Under the pieces are notes generated by a model. That model worked only from the letters and a program-made list of their open reading frames with translations. It made no database searches and was not told the origin of the DNA. A DNA stretch of 64,000 bases, from positions 1 to 64,000 of the forward strand of contig CBFFRP010000111.1 of NCBI GenBank assembly GCA_965644295.1, read 5' to 3'. The DNA comes from Paraphysomonas bandaiensis. Taxonomy: Eukaryota; Chrysophyceae. Each line of letters opens with the position of its first letter. The first letter of the stretch is position 1. Below are positions 45,446 through 56,423 of the stretch, in pieces. Position numbers and translations under genes: made by a program.

Positions 45446-48400
45446 TGGTAGCGAGCGAGGAGGAGAGAAGGAGGATAGAGGAGTAGTTCCTCAGTTCAAC
45501 GAGACTAACGTTGAACAATGGATTGAGGACTTCGAGACATTCCTTATGAGGAAGGAACAAAGCGAGGTAGCGGTGGAACTGCCACCTAAGGAGAGCGACT
45601 TCGGGGAGCAGCCACTTACGTTGATGGAGGAGAAGGCGTACAGACAGGCTGTGAAGAGGTATTGGAAGGCGAACGCCATAGCTTATTCTTACTGCAGGGA
45701 TGCGGTGCAGCATTCCCCGAAAGCGCTGCGTAAATTCCATCTTACCCACAAAGCGTTCAAGGCAGAAGGGAGTGGTGTAAACAGGTTCAAAACACATGTA
45801 ATGATTGATGAGTTGAAGAAGTGTTTTGCTGGAGGGAAGCAAAATAGGATCAGTGACCTCTTAACTCAATATGGTTCTTTCCGTATGCGTCCGGAGGAGA
45901 CGGCGAAGGACTACGTACTACGGTTCGAACTACTGCTGAAGGAACTACAGGAGCAGCAGCAGGATATCTCGGAGGTATCAAAAACAAGTCGACTACGAGA
46001 AGGCTTGCTCAATGAAGAGTATGCTCAACTGAGAGTTGGATTATACTTGATGGATGATGATGTTAATTATGTAACTGTATCACGTAAGATAGAAGGCTAT
46101 GATGATACTATGGCTGGGAAGGAAGCGTTGGAGAAGAAGCGTAAAAGAGTGGAGGAGCTGAACCTGATAGACAGTAAGAAACGATATCGCAGAGAGAGGG
46201 ATCATCGTAAGAAGAACAACGGTAAGAAGAAGCCGATGAAGAAGGATACAGAGATTACAGGGCAGCGACCTGGAAGTGCCGAATATACTGGGTGCAGAAA
46301 TTGTAAGTCAAAGGAACATCTTGCCATCGATTGTCCAGCATCGAAAAAGAAGTACTCGCAAAGCAAGAGCAAGGCTGTGAGGTTTCAAGATGGAAGGAAA
46401 CCAGACAAAAGACTACTTACAGTTGAAAACATCAGGCGTGGAGAGCCAGCGGATTTGTCTGACGAAGACGAAGCAAATATGATCGAGCAACAGGAAGAGT
46501 ATCACTTGTCATGTAATGTGTATGAGACGAATATATGCAGTAGTGTGCATGAGGATATTCACTATACATACATTGATACCTGTTGTTCGTCATCAATGTT
46601 TTTGATAAATGATGTGAATATACTTGATAGTCATATGCACACATCAAAGGTTATTAATGGTTCGAAAAAAGGGTCAGAGATATGCGTCACGAGTGTAGGT
46701 TCCCGTGGAGCATGGAAGAACATTGAGGTATCAAGTCAGATAAATCGGTGTCTTTGTTCTGGACGGAAGTTGAACGATATGGGATATCGATTTACTGTAT
46801 GGTATGGTATACAGATATATGACAGAAATACGGATGAGCTGGTGTTGGAGGGACCTATGAAGAATGGAATGACTGCTGTGCCAACACAGCAGTTATTGGA
46901 GCTTCCAGACGTATCGACATCCAGTGATTCAGAAGTAAATCTCAGTGACCGTACGGGTGAGGATGAACTGGAGCTGTTACATAGGAGAGCGGGTCATTTT
47001 AACAAGCATGCGTTGGTAGAAGCCCACAAAAGAATGCTAATTATTGGGACTGGACTGAAACGAAAACATCTCTCGAAACGTGTTTCCAAAGAACAGTGTC
47101 TATGTGATGTATGCGCCAGGGCGAAGATCACCAGAGTAAGTTTTCGGACAAAGGATGAGGACTCCGTTCGTCCAAATTTCTCGGCCGATATAGCAGTATA
47201 CTTAAATTGTCCAGCTCGAGGAGGGGAAATATATGTGCTCAAACTAACACACCATGCCAGTCGGATGTTCTGGTCGGAAGGGCTTGTTCATAGGACTGGG
47301 TCATCGGTACTGCAGGTTTTCAAGAAGATTTTTGAAGGAGATGTGAAAAGGTACAAATTAGAAATGCATCATTACCATGCAGATGGAGCAGGGGAGCTAA
47401 TATGTGATGAGCTGCGACAATATCTTAGGTCACAGGGTTGCTATCAACATACGTGGAGCTCTACGGACTCTCCTGAGATGAACGCGATTGAGGAGCGGAA
47501 ATTCAGGACCTGTGGTGAGATGACATTAGCGATGCTGATTCAGTCAGGATTGCCTTCACAGTTTTGGCTAGATGCCTACATGGCAGCCAGGTACATATTA
47601 ATTCGATTGCCTACAAAGACAGCGAAGGGGTATATGTCCCCTCTTGAATTTTTGACTGGTGAGGCTCCCAACCTGAAATATCTCAGAGTATGGGGGTGTC
47701 GTGCGTATGTCCTCACTACAAAGGCGGATCGACGGAAAGACTGGGACGACAAGGCCCTTATCGGATATCTGATAGGATATTCAGATGAAAAGGTAGGATA
47801 TGATGTATATCTACCTGCGACTGATAGGGTCGTCACGTCGGTACATGTATTAACTGATGAGTCCATACCGTCACGCTCGGAGAGCTATTTCGCTGAGATA
47901 GATGCTCTTCGAGTGAAGGAGGCCGAGAGACCGAAAATTGTGTCTGACTATGCGGGCTTAGAAGGTACATATCATATTGATGATGAGGATGGTCTTCTCT
48001 ACAAGACCACGAGAGTAGTAGAACGAAAGGGGGTAATAGTAGCCTATCGATCTCTGGTAACTGCAGGTCGGAAGCATATCGAGCACCGGGTGCCGATTCA
48101 CGTCGAGGACGTAGTGCGAATGACTGCAGAAACTCCCGGGAATACCGGATATATAGGAAAGGGGGACGCCCTGAGTACTATGCCAGCCAGGGTGCTGGAC
48201 CAGGGAAGACCTGGAGGGTTACAGGAGAGTCCTGACCCAACCTGTCAGGAGACAGCTGTGAGGTTGCAGACCTCTGAAGACTATGAGTCTGGGGTTGTGA
48301 GCGGGGCTCCTCCCACAACGCACGATGTGCGTGCTCAGGATGAGCAAGGTACGGGTTCTTATATACCTCGTCGACCGATTGAACTAGATGGTGATGGTCG

Positions 48401-49835
48401 GGTCCGACGCAAACGGCTGCAGCGGAGACTGGCAAACGCGTCAGTTTTAGGAGAGATTAATATGGTTGAAGTACCGGATGCGCATAATATTGATCTTAAC
48501 CATGCAGAGACAGAAGATATCAAGATACCAAATTCATATGCCGAGGCAGAGAGATCTCCACAGTATCAACAATGGAGAAAAGCTCGAATGGTGGAGAAGA
48601 CATCATTGCTGAAAAGACGTGTCTTGAAGATCGTGAAAATTCCAAGCGGAGTGAAATTAGTTAGAGCGAAATATGTGCATACGGTGAAGCGAGACATACT
48701 AGGGAATATAGTAAAGTACAAGGCTCGGCTAGTGGCATTAGGAAATCTCCAAGAGAAGAAGGAGGAGGAGCCGTCCACTTTCGCTCCAGTGGTTAAGGGT
48801 ATAACCATTAGACTAGTGTTAGCGATTGCGTTTATGTTACAGATGCATGTGCATCAATTAGATGTATCATCCGCATTTTGCTATGCAGATCTGGAGGATG
48901 ACGTGTATATGGCACCTCCACCAGATGAGGAATTACTAGCTGGATGGTGTTTTCAACTAATCAAGGCATTGTATGGACTGCGATCTTCACCGCGACAGTG
49001 GAATAAACATATTGACAAGTTTATTAAATCATTGCATTTTACTCCGTGTATTTTGGATACGTGTTTGTATATGCGATGGAGTAACGGAAAACTGCATTTA
49101 TTATTGATATATGTTGATGATATCATAATTGCATCCGCTGATCTGACTTACTTGGAAAGCGTAAAGCGTAGGTTCTGTGAAACATTCGAGATGCATGATC
49201 TGGGAGTGTGTAAGCGATTTCTGAACATCAGGATAACCAGAGGAGAAAATTGGTATATGTTAGATCAATCTGAGTATGCTAAGAATATTATCAAGAAATT
49301 CAGCTCAGTTATGGGAAAGAGTAGTAAGAATAAGGAGGCCCCACTACCTACTAATGTTCAGGATCTGTTGGCAGAGGAACGTGAACTTACGGAGGAGCAG
49401 AAGCAGTGGGTTGACTCATTTCCGTATCGGCAAATTATTGGAGCAGTGTTGTATCTAGCAATGCATACTAGACCTGATCTGGCTTATGCAGTGGGGTTAT
49501 TGTCTCGATTTAGTAGTTGTCCGACATATGCATCGTGCAAACTGGCGATTCACTTATTGAAATATTTGCGTGGAACAATTGATGAGGGCATCAGATTCAG
49601 TGGGAGTGAGTTCGACTTACATGTGTTCAGTGATTCAGATTGGGCTGGTGATAGACTGACTCGGCGATCGACAACAGGATACATTGTGTTCTTATGTGCA
49701 GGCGCATTGGCCTGGCAGTCTAAACTACAGACCACAGTTGCAACTTCGAGCATGGAATCTGAATATATGGCGGAGTATGCGGCTATGCAAGAACTGGTGT
49801 GGCTTCGGGGGTGTTCAAGGAGCTCGGGCTCTTAG
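45429..49835 (+). CDS. copia Gag-Pol polyprotein (1468 codons before a frame change)
   Basis: The frame opens inside the 5' LTR and reads through the primer-binding site. Gag ends in a CX2CX4HX4C knuckle (near residue 290). The protease site reads Y-I-D-T-C-C-S-S, where copia proteases usually have D-S-G. The GAG-pre-integrase HHCC region (R-R-A-G-H ... C-D-V-C) and the integrase triad follow (Asp in S-A-D-I, Asp in H-A-D-G-A, Glu in E-E-R-K-F). The reverse transcriptase has H-Q-L-D-V-S-S-A-F, A-L-Y-G-L-R-S-S-P-R-Q-W and the catalytic Y-V-D-D. RNase H begins with S-D-S-D-W-A-G and continues to S-M-E-S-E-Y, but this frame stops at 49835 after a G-run at 49807-49811; the remainder is in the next frame. 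Confidence 0.93.
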   Translation: MSISQHGSERGGEKEDRGVVPQFNETNVEQWIEDFETFLMRKEQSEVAVELPPKESDFGEQPLTLMEEKAYRQAVKRYWKANAIAYSYCRDAVQHSPKALRKFHLTHKAFKAEGSGVNRFKTHVMIDELKKCFAGGKQNRISDLLTQYGSFRMRPEETAKDYVLRFELLLKELQEQQQDISEVSKTSRLREGLLNEEYAQLRVGLYLMDDDVNYVTVSRKIEGYDDTMAGKEALEKKRKRVEELNLIDSKKRYRRERDHRKKNNGKKKPMKKDTEITGQRPGSAEYTGCRNCKSKEHLAIDCPASKKKYSQSKSKAVRFQDGRKPDKRLLTVENIRRGEPADLSDEDEANMIEQQEEYHLSCNVYETNICSSVHEDIHYTYIDTCCSSSMFLINDVNILDSHMHTSKVINGSKKGSEICVTSVGSRGAWKNIEVSSQINRCLCSGRKLNDMGYRFTVWYGIQIYDRNTDELVLEGPMKNGMTAVPTQQLLELPDVSTSSDSEVNLSDRTGEDELELLHRRAGHFNKHALVEAHKRMLIIGTGLKRKHLSKRVSKEQCLCDVCARAKITRVSFRTKDEDSVRPNFSADIAVYLNCPARGGEIYVLKLTHHASRMFWSEGLVHRTGSSVLQVFKKIFEGDVKRYKLEMHHYHADGAGELICDELRQYLRSQGCYQHTWSSTDSPEMNAIEERKFRTCGEMTLAMLIQSGLPSQFWLDAYMAARYILIRLPTKTAKGYMSPLEFLTGEAPNLKYLRVWGCRAYVLTTKADRRKDWDDKALIGYLIGYSDEKVGYDVYLPATDRVVTSVHVLTDESIPSRSESYFAEIDALRVKEAERPKIVSDYAGLEGTYHIDDEDGLLYKTTRVVERKGVIVAYRSLVTAGRKHIEHRVPIHVEDVVRMTAETPGNTGYIGKGDALSTMPARVLDQGRPGGLQESPDPTCQETAVRLQTSEDYESGVVSGAPPTTHDVRAQDEQGTGSYIPRRPIELDGDGRVRRKRLQRRLANASVLGEINMVEVPDAHNIDLNHAETEDIKIPNSYAEAERSPQYQQWRKARMVEKTSLLKRRVLKIVKIPSGVKLVRAKYVHTVKRDILGNIVKYKARLVALGNLQEKKEEEPSTFAPVVKGITIRLVLAIAFMLQMHVHQLDVSSAFCYADLEDDVYMAPPPDEELLAGWCFQLIKALYGLRSSPRQWNKHIDKFIKSLHFTPCILDTCLYMRWSNGKLHLLLIYVDDIIIASADLTYLESVKRRFCETFEMHDLGVCKRFLNIRITRGENWYMLDQSEYAKNIIKKFSSVMGKSSKNKEAPLPTNVQDLLAEERELTEEQKQWVDSFPYRQIIGAVLYLAMHTRPDLAYAVGLLSRFSSCPTYASCKLAIHLLKYLRGTIDEGIRFSGSEFDLHVFSDSDWAGDRLTRRSTTGYIVFLCAGALAWQSKLQTTVATSSMESEYMAEYAAMQELVWLRGCSRSSGS
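45446..45455 (+). other. Primer-binding site of the copia element
   Basis: TGGTAGCGAG directly follows the LTR, the normal place for the tRNA primer site, and shares TGGTA with initiator-Met-type sites. It lies inside the gag reading frame. The exact tRNA is not identified. Confidence 0.6.
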
Positions 49836-50140
49836 TTGCGAAGCCGACTCCATTCTTTATGGATAGCAAGAGTGCGAAAGATCTCTCCGAGAATCCTGTG
49901 TATCATAAGAGGTCGAAGCATATAGACATCAAGTATCACTGGGTGAGAGAGCATGTAAATGGAAAATTTCCTACGGCAAAGTTGATTCATGTGTCGACGG
50001 ATGATATGGCGGCTGATATTTTCACGAAGGCATTGTCAACGAAACTTTTCAGTCGTCATGAGAAAACTATTACCGGGGTTAAGAGAAGTGTGTCAACCAG
50101 AGTTGAGGAGCAGCAGAAGAAGCGACCCCGAAGAGGTTAA
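49808..50140 (+). pseudogene. C-terminal RNase H part of copia Pol, in the shifted frame
   Basis: About 110 codons continuing the copia RNase H and tail, with F-M-D-S-K-S-A at the start and H-I-D-I-K-Y-H-W-V-R-E-H later, which is the conserved end of copia RNase H. It is one base out of frame with the main Pol. The change falls in the five-G run at 49807-49811, so it is either a single-base indel in this copy, a sequencing homopolymer error, or a -1 frameshift site. Confidence 0.85.
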
Positions 50141-50304
50141 AGGTGTGTTTTAGTGGGTGAGAATCCCACATAACTATATATCTAGTTGACTGCTAGTTAT
50201 ATATGTATCTTGATAAGATTTCACATCTATTTTACCTATGAGACTAGTTTATAGCATGAAGATCACTGTACTCATTGTTGTTTCGTATCACTGCATTCTA
50301 CATT

Positions 50305-50313
50305 GAGTGGGAG
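50305..50313 (+). other. Polypurine tract
   Basis: GAGTGGGAG, nearly all purine, directly before the 3' LTR where plus-strand priming occurs. Confidence 0.6.
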
Positions 50314-50606
50314 TATTAGAATATGGACTGTATCCTAGTATATTCAATGTGGTACTTGAAGACAATGTACGAGAATACAGTGAAGTATGGTGATGTGTAG
50401 ATGCTGTTATGATATTGAGAAAACTGAAATAGTTTGCTCTTTCAAGATATGTTTAGTAGCGAAAGGTCTACAGAAGTAGTGATTTATGCATGGCACAAAA
50501 CGAGCTTGTGTTGTTTAACACAATTCGTGTAAACGATATTAATAAATCTATCTAGTCTAACAACTTAATCTCTCTTTGATCTAAGTAAAATGAGCATTTC
50601 CCAACA
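50314..50606 (+). repeat. 3' LTR of the copia element (293 bp)
   Basis: It matches the 5' LTR at 45153-45445 over its whole length by direct reading, and is followed by the GTAAG target-site duplication. Confidence 0.95.
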
Positions 50607-50611
50607 GTAAG

Positions 50612-51743
50612 TATACCCCGCTCTCTAACTGTTATATCTTATGAAATACGCATTACGATAGTGGTTGATATGGGAAACAATGGCGGACATATTTTCTTCA
50701 TAAACTAATATTGAGTTTAGCTAGAAGATGGTAGATACCAATGTATGCTGCTACATCCATTACAGGTTGTATACAGCTGTCAGTAATGCATTAAACGCGT
50801 ACTCGATAACGATGGTCGGCTTTTTTCATTCACTCAACTACAAACTGTCTCCTGGTCTTGGACGGCTTTTCAAATCATTTCTTTCTTTTGGCTTTGCTTT
50901 TGAACAAAGAAAAAGCTGGTAGGATTTCTAGTAAACATATATAGCCACCTATTGGCACGGCACGTTTACCCATAAATGGGTGGCGCGGTAGGATAGTGCG
51001 GTCAAAAAATGCACACTTACATGCTTTGATAGAAGGAGTTGATGACCGCGAAGAATCAGTACAAAATCCTAGAGTGATATGAGCTACTTCAATAATGTAC
51101 AGGCGGGCCCTATGTTACGACTTTACATTGTTATCAGTCCACATTAATAGATGCATACATGGGAAGCACTAATCATAGGCTTATCACACCTTTCAATCTG
51201 CATGATAGAACTATCTTCCCGTCAATGTCCCACTATGTCCCATTCAGTAGTCTGAGCAGCTTTTATACAAAGATCTATTAATATCACCCTCATTACGTAT
51301 TAGCAACTATCAGGAGATACTGATATTGGCAGTCTCCATCAGACAGCTTTAGTATATCCATGTGTTCGTTAAGATAAACGCTGCACTGCTACACACTGTC
51401 ATGTACTGCTCTATAGTGTACCTGTTGAAAACTCTACTTTTAGGTACCCATAAAAACTAAATAATCCCTGTTTGTAATATAAACCAATGGTTTTTACTAC
51501 ATATGACATAAAACCCCTAATAATTCTATTATGTTTTCGTATGGTTTGCTGTCCATTCCTTGTACTCATAGATTTATAGGTACGTATATTGTTACTGTAT
51601 GGTGAAGAGTGCGTGTACGATACAGTGTGTATGTACCATATAGAGTGTACAGTGATGTACATACACACTTATATGTTACTTAAGCAGCTATTCTTCATAC
51701 TATAACCCACAAAGCTAAGCTTCATTCCATCAACTAACATAAC
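50612..51743. other. Intergenic region
   Basis: No gene is seen in 1.13 kb. A short inverted motif (TTTACCCATAAATGGGT) lies at about 50966. A 64-codon frame at 50728-50922 has no supporting features. Confidence 0.55.
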
Positions 51744-52074
51744 ATGAGAGTCCCAAAGCACAATCTTCCCAAGAAGGTAGTTATCTATGTGATTATTATG
51801 ATGCATGGAGCTGATTAGTTGTGAACAGGTACATAAGCCAACACGTACAGTAAAACACAAGAAATCAAAAGCAAAATTGGAGAGATTACAAAAGAAAGCT
51901 TTAAAGGCTGAGGAAGATGATGGAGAGATGATGACTGATGAAGTTGAGGAGACTGTCAGAACTGAACCGCTATCAGAAAGCGAAAAACTAGAAGCTAAAT
52001 TACAGCGCAAAAAGGCCAATATTCAAAAGAACGCGTACAAAAGACTGGTAAAGAAAACGAAACACTTTCGCTAA
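51744..52074 (+). CDS. Small basic protein, possibly nucleolar (92 aa)
   Basis: Two exons (51744-51776 and 51829-52074; 52-bp intron) join in phase. The N-terminus is M-R-V-P-K-H-N-L-P-K-K. The protein is very Lys/Arg-rich, with an acidic patch in the middle (E-E-D-D-G-E) and helical character throughout (K-L-E-R-L-Q-K-K-A-L-K-A-E). The C-terminus is K-T-K-H-F-R. The pattern resembles small ribosome-biogenesis or nucleolar proteins, but I cannot assign a family. Conventional splice sites and a start at the first ATG support it. Confidence 0.55.
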
Positions 52075-53837
52075 ACTTTTCCGAACTTTCGTTGATATAA
52101 TTGCATTTCTATTGAGTAGTAGAGATGTTTTGTACAGCGCTGTCCTCTGATATTCACGAAGCGAGATACCTGGGGTTACTCTTTCTAATTTGACATTGTA
52201 TTTAAATATGAATAAGTTACAGTTGTGATCAATAGTATAATGAACTAATTCAATGAACTTGTTGCATGTTTGAATGAGCTTCAGTTTAAACGTATCGTCG
52301 ATATACGTATCCATTCACTGACCACTGTGTAAAACGACCAGACCTATTCAATATTCATACACAAATATCTATTAATGTATGTTTATAAAAGTATATAATT
52401 GTAAACTAGTTTAAGTGTAAGTAAGCACCTCATATTCAGAACAATATTAGAAATTATATCGTTGCAGCTAGCGGCTTATATCTATAGCCTAGAGCAATAA
52501 CAAGTAGCTTGTATTTCGTGTCAAGCCATAATAACTATATCTTGCATATGCTGTTGAGTATATTATTCACGTTGTCCCCCATTATTAAGTAGTTAGACAC
52601 TAGATGTACACTACCAATGCAATTTTCTCCCAACGAGATATGGCAGCACGCTTCTAAAGACAGATAACAACCACTCACTTGAAGCAGCATATCCGGGGCA
52701 TGTAAAAGGCATGTGTCATAGCAGTCTGATGACATTACAACTACATTTACACAATCCTTCAGCTTCAAACAAGTTAACGAAAATGGCAACCAGTAGTTCC
52801 TTAAAATGGATTCATAGTGACCAGATGTGATTTAAACTTATCCATTCAATAAACACGTGGGCGCATATATACAAAGGAGTAAGTTCATTTCACTTGATCT
52901 TCTAGAGCCGTTGACTGTGTTCTAGCTGAGCTGCCCTCTGGAGCTGTAGCAACCACAGAATACTTCCATGTAAGTGGTAGTGGGAACTCTCATGGAATGA
53001 ACAATTACACCTCAAATTGCTTGCAGTTGATTTGAACCACTTTGTGTACACCCCCAGCTAGGCAGAGTACCCCTTCTCTATATCTACGCGAAGTATACAT
53101 GTACAGATGACAGAGCAACTCTACGCTTTCCATACATATAAGTCCTGTTGTAGTGATATACATATGATAGACCTGTAAATCACTTCGTAAACAACGCATA
53201 AGAAAGAGTCCCACAACACATCATAACTATACACACTAAAACGACACAAATCTGTAATTAGGGTGACATCTGGAACTAAATCAATATGATTTCGCAATGA
53301 CTCACCCTAGTTGAAAATGAATTGCTGGAATAATAACGTATCGGATACACAACACACCTCATACAAAACCTATATAGCAGTGCATTTATGACTCTATGTG
53401 TTGTTGACCAAGTGATTTACAGGTCTATCATACACATACCATACAGCAGGACATAAAGTGTATACAAACATAAAGGAAACTGTAAAAGGGACATAATGCG
53501 TTAATCCAATGTATGCAGTGGTATACAGCAGAATACAATCCCTGAGTTGTTAGCATAAAGAGCAGTACCATACAAAGTACAAAAACTGGCAAAAAAAAGG
53601 AAATGATCAAAATTTCCTCATAAACTGAAAAACTTTATGACTACTAAAGATGTGCATATGAGTACGGTGTTGGTGAGTGAAAATGTATATGACTACAGCA
53701 GGTCTCTATGTATGTATGTATATGTATGTATGCAATGCAATACACTGAGTGTGTTATGTGCAACTAAGTGCAGGAGACTGCCACATAATCAACACAATTC
53801 CAATTGCCACAAGGCAGTATATCATAATCCATTCATA
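52075..53837. other. Gap of 1.76 kb without a confident gene
   Basis: Both strands have short open stretches with plausible splice sites. On the + strand, an ATG at 52783 (M-A-T-S-S-S-L-K-W) could splice to 52904-52968. On the - strand, frames at about 53110-53260 and 52690-52790 are open. The two readings exclude each other in part and none shows a recognisable domain, so no gene is called. Confidence 0.5.
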
Positions 53838-55731
53838 ATGGCTTCCAGAGTATGCAGTAGAGTGCATAAAAACACTCTTCGTCAAGTCAGTACAATCCCT
53901 GTACCAGCTGTTCGTACACCATCTCTAAAGCACTTATACTCTGCACCATCCACTGATGTGACTAGCATTTATGAGGGTGTAAGAGTAGCATCTCAGGTAT
54001 GTATATATATGTTATATACACTTATAACTGTATTCTATATGTATGTATGTATATGTATGTATGTATGTATGTTCATGTGTGTTACATAGACATTACCCGG
54101 AGAGACCGCATGTATTGGAGTATGGATTGATTCGGGAAGTAGATACGAGACTGCCAAGAATAATGGTGTTGCTCATTTACTTGAGCGAATGACTTTCAAG
54201 GGAACGACCTCTAGACCACAACAGTGGTTAGTAGAAGAAATTGAGAATATTGGTGGTCAAGTGAATGCCTGCACTTCTCGTGAACACACTGTCTACACTG
54301 CTAAAGTCTTCGAGAAGGATGTTCCCAGGGCAATGCAGATTATCTCAGATATCCTTCAGAACTCTGTGTTGGATGAGAAGGCGATCGAGCACGAGAAGGG
54401 TGTAATTCTCCATGAATTGGCCAACAATGTATGTATATTCTAGCATATTCCTTACTTAATATTGACTCAAAAATTTCAGGGGCATGCTGAGCGTGTAATG
54501 GAATACCTTCATGAAACTGCATTCTTGGGCACAAGTAAGTTGGATTGAGGACTGCTCTATTGTTGCATCGATGTGACTGCAGTCCTATTCGTGTTATTGC
54601 AGTTTTGGTCCGCTGTATGTATTATTCTCACTATTATCCATACCTGCACACATACATATATATGATATACACTACACTACATGACATAATGTATCTATAC
54701 AGACCTCGGTCAGTCTATTGTGGGATCTGAAGAGAGCATCAAATCCCTCTCCCGCAATGATCTGATTGATTACATTCAAACCCACCACACAGCGGGACGT
54801 TTCGTTGTCGCCGGTGCCGGTGCCGTCGATCACAACGAGCTTGTTGATTTGACCAGGAAATACTTTGGGGGTCTCCCTACAGAACCCAAGAAACCAGTGG
54901 AAATGCAGCCCGCTATTTTCACTGGTTCCGATAAGCAAGTTCGATTTGACTCAATGCCGGTGAGTTGTAAGAACTTAAAACTTATACATATTAGTAATGC
55001 CTTATGTTTGACTGCTGTATTTGTAGGAAGCCCATATCGCCTTAGCATTCGAAACTGCATCATGGAGCTCTGAGTATGTGTTCCCATTGATGCTTATCCA
55101 GACTATCCTAGGAGAGTGGGATAGAAGGTCTCCTGCCGGTCTTAACGCCGCTTCCAGGTTAGTGTGTAGCTCTTGATTTTGGGTAGGGACTTATCCATCG
55201 TATGCAGACTCGCCTGGAACATGGCCGAAGACGAAGCTGCTCACTCATTCAAGACTTTCAATAAGTTCTATAAGGTATTGTAGATGATGCCCTGAATATT
55301 TATGTCGAAGTAGGATGTCATAACTTGAGTTTCAGGATACTGGACTCTTTGGAGTATGTGTGACTACAGGGGAAAGAAAGGTTGAGGAAGCCATGTACCA
55401 CGTTACATACAATATTACCCGTATATGTCACGAGGTTACAGACGAGGAAGTGGACCGTGCTAAGACCCAAATGAAGGCAAATGTTCTGATGCAGATGGGT
55501 GATTTCTCTTCTATCTGTGATGATATTGGCCGCCAAATGGTTACTTACGGACGCCGCATGACTACCGCTGAGATTGTCTCAAGAATCGATGCACTCACCA
55601 CTGATGAGATCAAGACAACTGCCAACAACTTCTTCAATGATGAAGATCACGCCCTGGCAGCGGTTGGTCCTATCTTTGAGCTCCCAGATTACAACTGGAT
55701 CCGCCGCAGATCTTTCTGGAATAGATACTAA
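53838..55731 (+). CDS. Mitochondrial processing peptidase beta / complex III core-1 homologue with altered zinc motif
   Basis: Seven exons (53838-53996, 54090-54428, 54480-54534, 54703-54959, 55027-55157, 55208-55274, 55336-55731) join in phase to 467 aa. The N-terminal ~40 residues are Arg/Ser-rich without acids, a mitochondrial presequence. The M16 peptidase fold is clear: [24 protein letters not shown], and the C-terminal [14 protein letters not shown], which is the hallmark of MPP-beta. The inverse zinc motif HxxEH reads H-L-L-E-R (residues 82-86), so one zinc-binding His is replaced by Arg; the distal Glu lies in H-E-L-A (about 162). Loss of the His suggests a non-catalytic core subunit of the cytochrome bc1 complex rather than an active peptidase. 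An active paralogue should then exist elsewhere. Confidence 0.9.
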
Positions 55732-56423
55732 ACTAGTCGCAGCATGCTTCTTGTTGTAGTTTTACTTTGGTAATGCGGATATTGTGTTGTGCTGTGTAAA
55801 GCTTGATAAATTTCATATGCTTTGCGGCCCATTTCTCAGCGTAATAAGCGTAACAATAGGCAATTGATGTCCAAATTCTCGTACATTTTAGGGGCTCCTC
55901 TAGTCATTGTTATGTGAAGATCGTATTGATACATTAAATAACGTATTAAGGATAACTATGGCAACGAGTAAACAGTTTGTTGGGATACATATGTTTCCCT
56001 AAGATAGAACTGTAGAATATATTAAATACAATGGGGGAAAAAGTGTTTATGGGAATGAAAGGCTTGCTTGACAATGTAGAAGATGTCAGATGTATACTAC
56101 GCTACACAAGAGACTAATGCATTTTTAACAGCAAGCTGGAGTGTGATAGAAGTGACATATATGTGTCCAATCTGTTGTGCTAGTGTAGTCCGTTCTCTAT
56201 AAATGCGTACGACAAATGGTACCACAGATCACTTCAGATAGACAAGTTAGCCGCACTGTCCTTTATTATCAACTGTTAACTCATCAATGTCTAGAAGGAG
56301 GGAAGTGGACTACAATAATAAAACATACTGATATACATATCGTATATACACTTGCCACAAAACAACTAATCCTCGTACTATATACAATATTCATATCTAA
56401 TGGGGATATATTCAGCAACCTCG
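55732..56423. other. Convergent intergenic region
   Basis: 3' flanks of the MPP-beta-like gene (+) and the disordered-protein gene (-). Nothing recognised. Confidence 0.6.

Larger units (their letters stand above)
45153..50606 (+). mobile_element. Complete Ty1/copia LTR retrotransposon (5454 bp), recently inserted
   Basis: Two 293-bp LTRs that look identical base for base flank one gag-pol reading frame. The same 5 bp (GTAAG) occurs directly before (45148-45152) and after (50607-50611) the element, which is a target-site duplication. Domain order is gag, protease, integrase, reverse transcriptase, RNase H, which defines Ty1/copia. Identical LTRs imply very recent insertion. The body is intact except for one frame change in the RNase H region. 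Confidence 0.95.

Noticed and set aside
52535-53214. Minus-strand multi-exon gene with introns of 22-28 bp
   Set aside because: Frames could be joined only by choosing very short introns freely; all confident introns in the window are 44 bp or longer, and no domain emerged.
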